Shown here piece after piece: positions 1 through 9,155 of a stretch of DNA of 64,000 bases. Under the pieces are notes generated by a model that saw nothing but the letters and a program-made list of their open reading frames with translations, did not search any database and was not told where the DNA came from. This DNA comes from CAVSWT01 sp963775245 (GTDB lineage Bacteria; Bacteroidota; Ignavibacteria; Ignavibacteriales; Ignavibacteriaceae). The position numbers and the translations under genes are program-made. The number at the start of each line of letters is the position of its first letter. The first letter of the stretch is position 1. The DNA is taken from positions 124,001 to 188,000 of the forward strand of contig CAVZID010000014.1 of the NCBI GenBank assembly GCA_963775245.1, written 5' to 3'.

Positions 1-3
1 TTT

Positions 4-87
4 GCGGAAGTGGTGAAATTGGTATACACGCTATCTTGAGGGGGTAGTGCCAGGTTTGGCGTACGGGTTCGAGTCCCGTCTTCCGCA
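4..87 (+). tRNA. tRNA-Leu (anticodon GAG)
   Basis: The cloverleaf can be drawn directly. The acceptor stem GCGGAAG (4-10) pairs with CTTCCGC (80-86), and the discriminator is A87. The anticodon stem CTATC/GGTAG encloses loop TTGAGGG, giving anticodon GAG, which reads CUC and CUU. A long variable arm (TGCCAGGTTTGGCG), typical of class II leucine tRNAs, precedes the T arm ACGGG-TTCGAGT-CCCGT. The CCA end is not encoded. It lies 41 bases upstream of a TPR gene on the same strand. Confidence 0.95.
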
Positions 88-128
88 CTAAAAAATACTT
101 TTCTAACAATAAATAAAGGAAGATAGTA

Positions 129-893
129 ATGAATAGATTATCTCATGTATTCTATTGCTTGTTTTTTATAGTGTTGTTTGTAGGTGCAGCATTTGCTCAG
201 GAAATGAAACCGGAAGCAGGCAAACTTTACAATGAAGGCAATAAATTACTGAAGGCTGGAAATTATAAGGGGGCAATTGATAGTTATAATAAAGCGCTGA
301 ATATTGAAAAGGATTATAGAACCTATTATCAAAAAGGTGTTGCTCAAAAAAAATCAGGTGATTTGGATAGTGCAATGAGTTCATTTGATGAAGTAATTAA
401 ATTGAAATCGGATTTTGATGCTGGATATAATGCATTAGGTGGTGTATACTTCTCAAAAGGCAATTATCAGAAAGCAATTGATAACTTTGAAAAAGTTGTT
501 GAAACAACGAAAAATGAAAATATAAAAAATGCGGTAAAGAAAAACCTTGCATTAGCTTATGCAAAGCTTGGCAATGAAGAAATATCGAATAGGAACAATG
601 AAAAAGGTGTAGCTGCACTTGAAAAAGCAGTAGAAAACGATAATTATGATGCAGCTTATCTTTCTTTAGCAAAAGCTTATTCTGAAATGGGTAAATACGA
701 TAAATGCCTTGATGCTGCTGAAAAAGCACTTAAATATCGATCATCAATTGGAAAAGGCGGGCCATATTATTATATGGGAGTTGCTTATAAAAACTTAGGT
801 GAAAATGATAAAGCAAAAGAAATGTTTCAAAACGCCAAAGGTGATGCAACCTATAAAAAATTAGTTGAATATGAATTAAGCGCCTTGAAATAA
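129..893 (+). CDS. Exported tetratricopeptide-repeat protein
   Basis: This 254-residue protein starts with a hydrophobic signal peptide ending near AAFAQ (about residue 24) and is then almost entirely TPR. About six 34-residue helical pairs are visible, with the usual W/Y-G-Y-A-F-P type spacing (for example residues 30-63, 64-97 and 98-131). TPR arrays are protein-binding scaffolds, so a periplasmic or outer-membrane assembly role is inferred; no catalytic motif is seen. The ATG has an AGGAAG Shine-Dalgarno sequence about 8 bases upstream. A strong terminator follows the stop codon, so the gene is probably transcribed alone. The specific partner is unknown. Confidence 0.85.
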   Translation: MNRLSHVFYCLFFIVLFVGAAFAQEMKPEAGKLYNEGNKLLKAGNYKGAIDSYNKALNIEKDYRTYYQKGVAQKKSGDLDSAMSSFDEVIKLKSDFDAGYNALGGVYFSKGNYQKAIDNFEKVVETTKNENIKNAVKKNLALAYAKLGNEEISNRNNEKGVAALEKAVENDNYDAAYLSLAKAYSEMGKYDKCLDAAEKALKYRSSIGKGGPYYYMGVAYKNLGENDKAKEMFQNAKGDATYKKLVEYELSALK

Positions 894-922
894 TTATGCT
901 GGTAAACATCTGCGGTGATTTT

Positions 923-948
923 AGCCCTCAATTTTGAGGGCTTTTTTA
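923..948 (+). terminator. Rho-independent terminator
   Basis: AGCCCTCAA (923-931) pairs perfectly with TTGAGGGCT (934-942) and is followed directly by a run of T. It lies about 30 bases after the TPR gene stop codon. Confidence 0.9.
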
Positions 949-1060
949 TTAAGCGAAAATTTTAGGCTCTTTTTATCCAATTATTTCATAATTCTCTTTA
1001 AGTACTACCCTTATATCATTATTTCACTTGACATTATAAAAATATAAACTTTATATTTAC

Positions 1061-1068
1061 TATATTTG
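1061..1068 (+). promoter_or_regulatory. Possible Bacteroidetes-type -7 box
   Basis: TATATTTG matches the TAnnTTTG -7 element known from Bacteroidetes promoters. It sits about 40 bases before the first gene of the envelope operon. The only upstream TTG-type element (1028-1030) is further away than the usual 19-21 bases, so the full promoter is uncertain. Confidence 0.3.
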
Positions 1069-1106
1069 AAATTTGATAAAAATCAATTTGAAAGATATTT
1101 TAACAA

Positions 1107-1937
1107 TTGAACAATGGACTAATAAATTCTATAATATCAATTTCACATATTACATTTGCTATAGGCCTGAGTTTAATAATTTCAATTTTATCTTTCAAAT
1201 TTAAATTCTTAACAAAAAACGGGGCTATTGCGGTTTTCATTTTAGCTTTTGTTATTTATGGGATTGGCAGCTGGCAATGGACTGTTCCAATTTTGACATT
1301 TTTTGTTTTTTCAAGTGTTCTTTCAAGGATTAGGAAAAATAAAAATCAAAGTGTAGAAACATTTTTCGAAAAGTCCGGTCAAAGAGATTACGCACAGGTA
1401 TTTGCAAACGGCGGCACAGCAGCAGTTTTAATTATTACTTATTTTTTTACCGGACAAAATTTAATCTTCATTCTTTATGTTGCCTCAATTGCTTCTGTTT
1501 GTGCAGACACCTGGGCAACAGAAATAGGTACTATGAAGAAAAATAAAACATACAGTATTTTAAAATTTAAAAAAGTCGAACAAGGTATCTCCGGGGGAAT
1601 TTCTTTTATTGGAATTATAGGTGCAGTTTCAGGTGCATTTTTAATTTCTCTTTCGTCTATCTACTGGGCAAACATTAACCATGTTTTTTTTATCTTTGTA
1701 ATAATTATCTCCGCAGTTTTAGCAAGCTTGGTTGATAGTGTTTTAGGTGCAGCTTTTCAAGTTCAATTTAAATGTATTTCTTGTAATTCAATTACGGAAA
1801 GAAAAATTCATTGTAATGAACCGGCAGTTAAAAGCAGAGGCATAAATTGGATTAATAACGATGTAGTGAATTTATTTAGCAGCATAGCCGGTGTAATTTT
1901 CTGTTATCTTTTTCAGTTTTTCTTAGAGTATAAATGA
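1107..1937 (+). CDS. DUF92 family integral membrane protein
   Basis: This 276-residue polytopic membrane protein has about six to seven hydrophobic segments. It belongs by pattern to the DUF92/TIGR00297 family, whose plant member VTE6 is a phytyl-phosphate kinase. The family-like motif CADTWATEIG lies about one third of the way in, and SLVDSVLGAAFQ follows near the C-terminal end together with a short Cys-containing loop (CISCN). The reading frame opens at TTG; no in-frame ATG lies near the start, so the TTG is taken as initiator. The stop codon overlaps the start of the next gene in ATGA, which indicates translational coupling. A polyprenyl or lipid phosphate kinase role is inferred from the family only. 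Confidence 0.75.
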   Translation: MNNGLINSIISISHITFAIGLSLIISILSFKFKFLTKNGAIAVFILAFVIYGIGSWQWTVPILTFFVFSSVLSRIRKNKNQSVETFFEKSGQRDYAQVFANGGTAAVLIITYFFTGQNLIFILYVASIASVCADTWATEIGTMKKNKTYSILKFKKVEQGISGGISFIGIIGAVSGAFLISLSSIYWANINHVFFIFVIIISAVLASLVDSVLGAAFQVQFKCISCNSITERKIHCNEPAVKSRGINWINNDVVNLFSSIAGVIFCYLFQFFLEYK

Positions 1938-4906
1938 AAAAAATTATTTTAATATTTGCAGCTTTATTTTTAATTGTAAAAATCAGTTACTCGCAAAATA
2001 TTGCAGATAAATATTCTCAAGCAATGAATGCTTATTCAAATCATAGATATGTTGAAGCATATAATTTGTTTGAAGAATTTTTTCATGAATATAAATTAAT
2101 GGATGAGCTTAATTCTACTGCCAAATATTATGCGGCTGAGGCTTTAATTAATATTGGTAAAAAAGAAAGTGCTGCAGTAGAATTAAATTATTTGATTAAT
2201 AATTTCGAATGGTCAAATTTTAGAGATAAAGCCCTTTATGATGTCGGTTTGATTTATTTTGATTTAAGCCGTTACTCAGAGAGTCGGGAAACATTAATAA
2301 AATTAATTGACGAATATCCTTCCAGCGACTATGCCGGATCTGCAATGTACTGGATAGGGGAAGCATATACCCGGCAAGGTAAAATTGATGATGCGATAAA
2401 ATTTTTGGCTGATGCCGTACAGAATAGAAAAGATAATAAATATATTGATTACTCAATTTATACTTTGGCTTCTCTTTACGAAAAAAAAGGTGATTACAAA
2501 AATGCTGTAAAATATTATGACCAACTATTATCATATTATAAAGACAGTCCTTTAGCTGCTTCTTCGCAAATTAGAATTGGAATATGCTACTTCAAATTGA
2601 AGGATTATCAATCTTCAATTGTTGAACTAAATAATCCTGAACTTTCTTCTCTAACATCTTCGCAGTATAGTGAAAGTTTGTATTTGTTAGCAAACTCTTA
2701 TTACAGGGTTCATCAATATGATGATGCATCTAAAACTTATTTGGAGATTATAAAAAGCTTCCCCGGCTCTCATCTAATCCGTGAAGTTAAGTATGGTTTA
2801 GCGTGGACATATTTCCAGCAGAAAAAATATGACGACGCTTTTGCAATTTTTAATGTACTTTCTAATGGAAAAGATTCAATTGCAATGAAATCTTTTTATT
2901 GGAAAGGTGAAGCACAAAGATATGCCGGAAATGATTCCGAGGCTTACAGTATTTATAAAGAATTCTTAAAAAGATTCCCTGATAGCAGGCTTGCTTCCGG
3001 TGTTAAATATCAGATTGGTGCTTTATATTTTAATGATGACGAATTCAAGCAGGCTGAAGATTATTTGAATCTAATAAAAAACTCTTCTGATAATATGCTG
3101 AAAGCAAGGGCTTTCACTCTGCTTGGCGACATGGAATTGAAAAATAAAAACTATTCTTCAGCCTTACAGCAATTTCAAAAGGCTTTGGATATTCCTTCGT
3201 TATCAAATGAACTTGAAAATAGAGCAAATCTCGGATTAGGAATTGCCCAATTTTATTTAAAAAGTTACGATGAATCTGTAGAAACACTAAAAAACATAGA
3301 GCAAAATGACAATGGTTTTGAATCCAACAAAGTAAATTTTTATATAGCTGAAGATAATTTCGCTTTAAATAAATACAAACAAGCATTAGATAAATATCAG
3401 TTAGTTGATTTAAATGATTCAACAGTTGGCAAGTTTGCTTTATATGGCAAAGCATATACTTATTTCGACTTACACAATTATCAAAACTCTGCTTATCAAT
3501 TTTCAGATTTCATAAAAAAATATCCGAAAGATTCTCGAACTTATGATGCAAAATTAAGGCTTGCCGACAGTTATTACGGCAGTAAAAATTATGCTGCTGC
3601 CAGCAGAATTTATAAGGAAATGTTTAACTCAAAAAATAGCTTAACAAATCCGAATTTGGATTATCAATATGCGCAGGCATTATATAAATCCGGTAATTCG
3701 CAGGAAGCAATAAATGAATTTAGAAATCTTCAAAGCAGATTCCCAAATTCCGAATATGCCGATAAATCTCTTTATGTCGTAGGATGGATTTATTTCCAGC
3801 AGGGAAATTTTAATGAAGCGATTTCCAATTATAAAAATGTAATGGAAAAATATCCCGGTTCATCTTTGAACCCCATAATCTATTATTCTATTGGAGATTC
3901 ATATTTCAACATGGGCAAATATGATGATGCTATTACAAATTATGATAAAGTTTTGACTTTGTATCCTAAGTCAAATTATGTATTTGATGCTGTTAATGGC
4001 TTACAATATGGCTATGTTGCACAGGGCAATCCACAAAAGGCAATTTCGATTATTGATGATTTTGTTCAAAAAAATCCCGGCTTAAGTTTTTCTGACCAAT
4101 TGTTCTTTAAAAAAGGAGAAATAAATTACAGCATTCAAAACTTTGAAAAAGCAAAAACAAGTTACAGTGAATTTATTGCAAACTATCCCAAAAGCAAATT
4201 AATTCCCGATGCATATTTCTGGCTTGGAAAGAGCGCTGAAAATTTAAATCAAAACCAGGAAGCAATATTTAACTTCAAAAAAGTTTTTGAATCTTACCCA
4301 AACACAGAAGCCGGTGCTGGTGCAGTGCTTGAAATCGGTAATATTTATATGTCACAAAAAGATTATGATTCTGCAATTAATATCTATAATGAAGCTTATG
4401 ATAAAATGAAACAATCGCCGAGACTTGCAGAAATAATTTTTATGAAAGGTACTGCGTATTCCAATAAGGGGGATATAAAAAATGCTACTGATTCATTTAA
4501 TGAAGTTATTCAATATTACGCAAACACAATTTTTGCAGCGAAGGCAAAATTTGAACTTGGTGCAATTGAAATGGCTGCCGGACGATATGAAAATGCTGAT
4601 AATTATTTCCAGGATTTGGCAAATGCAAGGTCAGATGATTTAGGCGCAAAAGCTCAATATTATTTGGGACTTTCATATTTTGAACAAAAAAAATATGATG
4701 ATGCTATTTCTGCTTTTGTAAGAGTTCGAACAATTTTTTCTGCTTATGATGAATGGCTTGCTAAATCTTATTTGAAAATGGGTGAAGCTTATACAATTCT
4801 AAAAGACTACGATCAAGCAAAAGATATTTACCGGACAGTGTTAGCAAAGCATAAAGGTGATGCCTTTGGCCGCGAAGCTCAAACAAAATTAAGAGCGTTA
4901 AAATGA
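1934..4906 (+). CDS. Large exported TPR protein (YbgF-like repeats)
   Basis: This 990-residue protein has a signal peptide (residues 1-21, ending ISYSQ) and tandem TPR or TPR_6 repeats along its whole length. Recurring features are YxxAxxxYxxxxxxYPxS and the FPxS/YPxS turns common in outer-membrane TPR proteins such as BamD and YbgF. No membrane span follows the signal peptide. It overlaps both neighbours by ATGA and is the second gene of the operon that ends with ExbB, ExbD and TonB. A periplasmic scaffold role next to an energised envelope complex is inferred. The repeats are degenerate at DNA level, with no tandem DNA repeat. Confidence 0.85.
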   Translation: MKKIILIFAALFLIVKISYSQNIADKYSQAMNAYSNHRYVEAYNLFEEFFHEYKLMDELNSTAKYYAAEALINIGKKESAAVELNYLINNFEWSNFRDKALYDVGLIYFDLSRYSESRETLIKLIDEYPSSDYAGSAMYWIGEAYTRQGKIDDAIKFLADAVQNRKDNKYIDYSIYTLASLYEKKGDYKNAVKYYDQLLSYYKDSPLAASSQIRIGICYFKLKDYQSSIVELNNPELSSLTSSQYSESLYLLANSYYRVHQYDDASKTYLEIIKSFPGSHLIREVKYGLAWTYFQQKKYDDAFAIFNVLSNGKDSIAMKSFYWKGEAQRYAGNDSEAYSIYKEFLKRFPDSRLASGVKYQIGALYFNDDEFKQAEDYLNLIKNSSDNMLKARAFTLLGDMELKNKNYSSALQQFQKALDIPSLSNELENRANLGLGIAQFYLKSYDESVETLKNIEQNDNGFESNKVNFYIAEDNFALNKYKQALDKYQLVDLNDSTVGKFALYGKAYTYFDLHNYQNSAYQFSDFIKKYPKDSRTYDAKLRLADSYYGSKNYAAASRIYKEMFNSKNSLTNPNLDYQYAQALYKSGNSQEAINEFRNLQSRFPNSEYADKSLYVVGWIYFQQGNFNEAISNYKNVMEKYPGSSLNPIIYYSIGDSYFNMGKYDDAITNYDKVLTLYPKSNYVFDAVNGLQYGYVAQGNPQKAISIIDDFVQKNPGLSFSDQLFFKKGEINYSIQNFEKAKTSYSEFIANYPKSKLIPDAYFWLGKSAENLNQNQEAIFNFKKVFESYPNTEAGAGAVLEIGNIYMSQKDYDSAINIYNEAYDKMKQSPRLAEIIFMKGTAYSNKGDIKNATDSFNEVIQYYANTIFAAKAKFELGAIEMAAGRYENADNYFQDLANARSDDLGAKAQYYLGLSYFEQKKYDDAISAFVRVRTIFSAYDEWLAKSYLKMGEAYTILKDYDQAKDIYRTVLAKHKGDAFGREAQTKLRALK

Positions 4907-6501
4907 TGAAAAAAATTATTCCAATATTAATTTTAGTTAACATTATTTCCTTTGCGCAGGACAATAAAAAATCAAATCAAAGTGTTGAACTTCCCGATTT
5001 TGTTATTACCGGGAAAGAAAATGTTTCTATCGAAAGTGCAAAAAAAATTCTGCCGGATTTCATATCAACTGTATCTCCAAACTTTTTAAAGCCGGTTTTT
5101 TCTCCTGAAGAATTAGAGATGAGAGAAATTTCAAATCCTGTAAAAAATGATATAGCTTTGTTTGATTCATTAGATTACATTAGCGGAGTTTTAGAAGCTG
5201 GATTGGGAATATATACACTGCCGCAAGCTACATTAAAATTAGGTGTTCCTTTTGCGAGCGGAATATTTGATGCTTATGCGAATGTAGATAATAAAAGATC
5301 TTTCGATACTTTAGCGAGTGATTGGTACAAAATGGGTGCTGGTGGAAATTTAACTTTTTTTGTAAATGATAATTCTTCTTTTCTGCCTGGCTCTAAAATA
5401 AAAATTCATGGAGATTATCAAAACACTACTTTTAAATATTATTCTGCACCGATTGCATTAAAAAGAAACTTAGGACAGGGAAGTGTTGGATTTAATTTTG
5501 AAAATTTCGCCAACAAATATTTCAATTTTGCTTTTAGTATTTATGATAATCCCAATACATTAAGTAATGAAAATTTTTCTGAAAATAATTTGAAAATAAC
5601 ATCACTGGCTAAAATTAATCTGCCTGGATTTTTTATTAATGCAAATCTTAACTATAAATATCAATCTCTAAAAACCGAGTCAATAATAAAAAGTAAGTTT
5701 ACTTTTTTAGAAATTACTCCAATTGCGGGATTTAATTTAGTAAAAACTGCGCATGCCGCTGCCGGATTAAGGTATTCTAATTTAGGTGGTTCATCAAATG
5801 TTGTTTATCCTTATGCTTCAGTTTCAGTTTATTTAACAAAACAGCTTTCTCTCTTTACTGAATTTGCGCCAAGAATAGAATTTTTAACTGCTCAAGATTT
5901 CTTTAATCGAAATAGATATTTTGATCCTCAAACTTTTTTAAATGTGTATTATAAAAAACCATTTGAGTTAAATGCTGTTCTTAAATATGAATATGACAAG
6001 TACTATCAGATTAACAGCGGAGCGGAATATTATACTACAGAAAATTTCCCTTATTTCGCTATCTCAACAACACCAGGACGATTTGATGTCAAAACAGCAG
6101 ACGGACATACATTAAGAGCTTACCTGGATTTATTATTTCATCCTGGCCCCAATGGTGTTTTATATGGTTCAGCAGAGGTTAATCAATCTGTGGATAAAGA
6201 TGGAAATAATATTCCTTATGTTCCTAACTTAAAATTATCTTTGAATTATGGTTATAATTTTAAATTTGGATTGGAAGTTCAGCCAAAAATGCTTTTCCTT
6301 TCCGGTGCATATACAGATATAAAAAATACAAATTCATTAAAGCCGTATGTTGATATTGGCTTAAAATTAATATATAAATTCAATAATAACTTTCATCTTA
6401 CTTTTGAGTTGAATAATTTAATTAATAATAATAATTACTTATGGCAGGGCTATAAAGAAATTCCGTTAGATGCTATTGCTGGAATTGTCTATCAATGGTA
6501 A
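4903..6501 (+). CDS. Predicted outer-membrane beta-barrel protein
   Basis: This 532-residue protein has a signal peptide (MMKKIIPILILVNIISFAQ) followed by a short LPDFVITGKE segment and then many alternating amphipathic strands. It ends in the aromatic residue W (IVYQW), as outer-membrane barrels do. Two adjacent ATG codons (4903 and 4906) could serve as start; the first overlaps the upstream stop codon. No plug domain of a TonB-dependent receptor is obvious, so a porin-like or structural barrel is preferred. It lies in the same operon as ExbB-ExbD-TonB, which would suit an energised outer-membrane process. The substrate is unknown. Confidence 0.7.
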   Translation: MMKKIIPILILVNIISFAQDNKKSNQSVELPDFVITGKENVSIESAKKILPDFISTVSPNFLKPVFSPEELEMREISNPVKNDIALFDSLDYISGVLEAGLGIYTLPQATLKLGVPFASGIFDAYANVDNKRSFDTLASDWYKMGAGGNLTFFVNDNSSFLPGSKIKIHGDYQNTTFKYYSAPIALKRNLGQGSVGFNFENFANKYFNFAFSIYDNPNTLSNENFSENNLKITSLAKINLPGFFINANLNYKYQSLKTESIIKSKFTFLEITPIAGFNLVKTAHAAAGLRYSNLGGSSNVVYPYASVSVYLTKQLSLFTEFAPRIEFLTAQDFFNRNRYFDPQTFLNVYYKKPFELNAVLKYEYDKYYQINSGAEYYTTENFPYFAISTTPGRFDVKTADGHTLRAYLDLLFHPGPNGVLYGSAEVNQSVDKDGNNIPYVPNLKLSLNYGYNFKFGLEVQPKMLFLSGAYTDIKNTNSLKPYVDIGLKLIYKFNNNFHLTFELNNLINNNNYLWQGYKEIPLDAIAGIVYQW

Positions 6502-6518
6502 TTGCAAATTAAACTCAA

Positions 6519-8024
6519 ATGACAAAAGCAGAATTAATAAGAAAGATTGCTAAGCAGTCAGGTGTGCCTGATACTGAAGCAAAACTTTTTTTCGAAATAT
6601 TTTTAAGAAAAGCAGCAAACGTTACCGAACAAGGTGACGCACTTTCTGTGCCGGAGTTTGGGTACTTTTTTCCTAAAAAAGGAAAGATGAATACCTCGAA
6701 CTTTGAAGGTGAAAACTTTGATGTGTTTTTAGATTTAATTGTATTCAAACCATCCAAAGATGAAAAGCAGGACAACTTAATTTTTAATGTACCTGAATCA
6801 AGTTCAAATGGAAATGAAGCTGTTGATTTCTATTTCAGCTTAAGCATCGGCAAGCCGGTAATTCCGTTACAGGGAGTTAAAGATGTTGATTTCTTTCTTC
6901 CTCCATCAGGCCATGAATTGAGAAGGTTGATTGAATCGAAAGTTGAAAAGCTGATTGAAGAAAGTGAGGTCATTAAAAAATTTAAATCAGGCAATGATGT
7001 TATTTTAATTAATAAAGATGTATTTGATCAATCACAGTTGGAGATGAATTATAATTCTTCAAATCTCGGTGGAGAAAAAAACCTTGAAACTGAATCAGAA
7101 GTTGATATTGAAGACTCAATAGATTTTAATGAAGTGAATTGGAATTCAAGCAGAGATCTATCTAAAGAAATTGAAGAAGAATCTTTACTTGATGTCGGAA
7201 AAGATTATGAGTCTGTTTTTGAAGAAGAAACTTCCGGGCTTTCCTGGAATTTTGGAAATACATCTGAAGAAAATTATTATTACTCAAAAGAAGGAACAGA
7301 AGAGCAGCAAGCTGAGTTAAAGGACGAAGGAAAAAATAAAGAAGAAAATATAATTACAGTTGAAAACAAATCTGAAATTGAAAACGAAATTAATAATGAA
7401 GATGAGTTAATTGAAAATGATTCAGAAGAAACTGCTGCAATTAATATTAATGATGAAATTTCAGAAGAACAAAAAAATGAAAAAGAGCTTGACCCAAATG
7501 AATATGAGCTAAAAACCGGTGAGGTGCAATTAAGTCAAAAAAATAAAATTAATAAAGAAAGAAAATCTTTTACCTGGATATTTATATTAATTGCATTAGT
7601 CATTTTAGCTGCTGCTTATTTCTTTATAACAAGCATGAATAAAAAACAGAAAGTGACAAACGATTCTTCAAGCAGTAATGTGATTGAAAAGAAGACGGAT
7701 GACCCTAGTGTCGAGAAAGTATCAAATAATGGAATTGAGAATAATAATTCTGATAAATCTATTACTGAAGATTTAAACAATTTCCCAAAACAAAATATTG
7801 AAAAGATTTCGGATTATATTTTTAAGTATGGAAAAGTTTATGTTGTTCAAGTTTCTTCATGGAAAACAAAAGACAAAGCAGTTCATCAAGTTGATTTGTA
7901 CAATTCGACAGGTAAAAATGCATTTTTAGAAGAAGTGACAATTAAAGGTACACTGTGGTATAGAGTTAGAGTTGGTAATTTTAGCACGTTGACAGATGCA
8001 AAACAATTTTTAAATAAGAATTAG
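6519..8024 (+). CDS. HU-like domain / SPOR domain membrane protein
   Basis: This 501-residue protein has three parts. Residues 1 to about 90 resemble an HU/IHF-like fold (MTKAELIRKIAKQSG, then a VPEFGYFFPKKGK hairpin). A long acidic, low-complexity linker covers about residues 165-345. One transmembrane helix (about residues 351-371) precedes a C-terminal SPOR domain (about 430-500, VYVVQVSSWKTKDKA to RVRVGNFST). SPOR domains bind denuded peptidoglycan glycan strands at division sites. HU-like/SPOR fusions occur in Bacteroidetes, where the HU fold (CCDC81-like) may serve protein rather than DNA contacts. It sits 18 bases after the barrel gene and 22 bases before exbB, so it is probably in the same operon. 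Confidence 0.8.
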   Translation: MTKAELIRKIAKQSGVPDTEAKLFFEIFLRKAANVTEQGDALSVPEFGYFFPKKGKMNTSNFEGENFDVFLDLIVFKPSKDEKQDNLIFNVPESSSNGNEAVDFYFSLSIGKPVIPLQGVKDVDFFLPPSGHELRRLIESKVEKLIEESEVIKKFKSGNDVILINKDVFDQSQLEMNYNSSNLGGEKNLETESEVDIEDSIDFNEVNWNSSRDLSKEIEEESLLDVGKDYESVFEEETSGLSWNFGNTSEENYYYSKEGTEEQQAELKDEGKNKEENIITVENKSEIENEINNEDELIENDSEETAAININDEISEEQKNEKELDPNEYELKTGEVQLSQKNKINKERKSFTWIFILIALVILAAAYFFITSMNKKQKVTNDSSSSNVIEKKTDDPSVEKVSNNGIENNNSDKSITEDLNNFPKQNIEKISDYIFKYGKVYVVQVSSWKTKDKAVHQVDLYNSTGKNAFLEEVTIKGTLWYRVRVGNFSTLTDAKQFLNKN

Positions 8025-8045
8025 AAAATAATTAAAGGATAAGCT

Positions 8046-8696
8046 ATGGATCTTTTCTCAATATTTCTAAAAGGCGGATTGCTAATGTGGGCAATCCTGG
8101 CATGTTCAATAGTAGGAATAGCTGTTGTTGTTGACCGTTTTATTGTTTTAAGGAAAGCTAAAATAAATGTTCCGGCATTTATGGTTAGGATTAGAGGGCT
8201 TATAAAAAAGAAAGATATCTCCGGAGCTATAAGCTATTGCATGGAAGAAAAATCTCCGATAGCAAATATTATTCGTAAAGGATTAAAAAAATATAACCTC
8301 GGACATGAAAGAGTTAAAGAGGCAATTGAAAATGCCGGACACCAGGAAATCAGCAGGATGGAAAAAGGATTATCTGTTTTAGCTTCGGTAGCCGGTATTG
8401 CGCCGCTGCTTGGTTTTCTTGGAACTGTAACCGGAATGATTCAAGCCTTTATGACTATTGAAGATTTAAAAGGAGCCGCTAATCCAAGCGACCTTGCCGG
8501 AGGAATTTGGGAAGCGTTATTAACAACAGCGTTCGGTTTAATAGTTGGTATTCCTGCATTAGCATTTTATAATTATTTCTTAAGTGCTATAAAAAAATTG
8601 GTTGGTGACATGGAAACAGTAGCGAATGACGTTGTAGACATAGTTCAAGATTCATCTAAATCAAGTGTTGAAGAAGAAATAGAAATTGACATTTAG
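8046..8696 (+). CDS. exbB: MotA/TolQ/ExbB proton channel family protein
   Basis: This 216-residue inner-membrane protein has three transmembrane helices (about residues 10-30, 118-138 and 153-175). The conserved core is SVAGIAPLLGFLGTVTGMI, followed by the second helix pair starting near GIWEALLTTAFGLIVGIPA. The family forms proton-conducting pentamers with ExbD/TolR. An AAGGATAAGCT ribosome-binding region precedes the ATG. The next gene begins nine bases later and encodes the ExbD partner, and a TonB gene follows, so an ExbB role is more likely than TolQ; no tolA, tolB or pal is in view. Confidence 0.9.
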   Translation: MDLFSIFLKGGLLMWAILACSIVGIAVVVDRFIVLRKAKINVPAFMVRIRGLIKKKDISGAISYCMEEKSPIANIIRKGLKKYNLGHERVKEAIENAGHQEISRMEKGLSVLASVAGIAPLLGFLGTVTGMIQAFMTIEDLKGAANPSDLAGGIWEALLTTAFGLIVGIPALAFYNYFLSAIKKLVGDMETVANDVVDIVQDSSKSSVEEEIEIDI

Positions 8697-8704
8697 GAGC
8701 AGCA

Positions 8705-9109
8705 ATGAAATTTAAACTTTCAAACGAACCGTTGGCTGTTTTCAGCTATTCTTCTTTAACAGATATTGTGATGCTGCTGCTGGTGTTCTTTCTTTTAACA
8801 TCACAATTTGTAATTCAAACGGGAGTAAAAGTTAAGCTTCCAGGGTCAAAAACAAATGAACAGACCGCCCCTTCAAGAATGGTGGTTACATTAACTCAGG
8901 GCGGCGGAGTTTATATTGGTAATAATGAAGTTGGAATTGATGAGCTTCCTGCAAAGTTAAGCCAGTTGAAAGGTGAATCAGGAGAAGAAAATTTAATTAT
9001 TCGTTCTGATAAATCTGTTGCGGTTGAAATGGTTATTAAAGTTATTGATGCAGCTAAAGGGGCTGGCATTGATAAATTCACAATAGAAACTGAAAAAGAA
9101 AAACTATGA
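8705..9109 (+). CDS. exbD: ExbD/TolR family biopolymer transport protein
   Basis: This 134-residue protein has one transmembrane helix (about residues 17-36) containing the conserved proton-accepting aspartate, D20 in SSLTDIVMLLLVFFLLT. The periplasmic ExbD/TolR domain follows (KVKLPGS, then a VxxDK-type end seen as RSDKSVAVEMV). It partners the preceding ExbB in the energising motor. A GGAGCAGCAATG start region gives a good ribosome-binding site. The stop codon lies at the edge of an AT-only inverted repeat that separates it from the TonB gene. Confidence 0.9.
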   Translation: MKFKLSNEPLAVFSYSSLTDIVMLLLVFFLLTSQFVIQTGVKVKLPGSKTNEQTAPSRMVVTLTQGGGVYIGNNEVGIDELPAKLSQLKGESGEENLIIRSDKSVAVEMVIKVIDAAKGAGIDKFTIETEKEKL

Positions 9110-9132
9110 TAAATTTTTTTAGAAAAATTTAT
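9109..9132 (+). repeat. AT-only inverted repeat between exbD and tonB
   Basis: ATAAATTTTT (9109-9118) pairs with AAAAATTTAT (9123-9132) around the four-base loop TTAG. It overlaps the last base of the exbD stop codon. It could form an RNA hairpin, but having no G-C pair it would be weak, and it may only modulate read-through. Confidence 0.5.
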
Positions 9133-9155
9133 TATAGTTTGTGTGAGATATTAGT

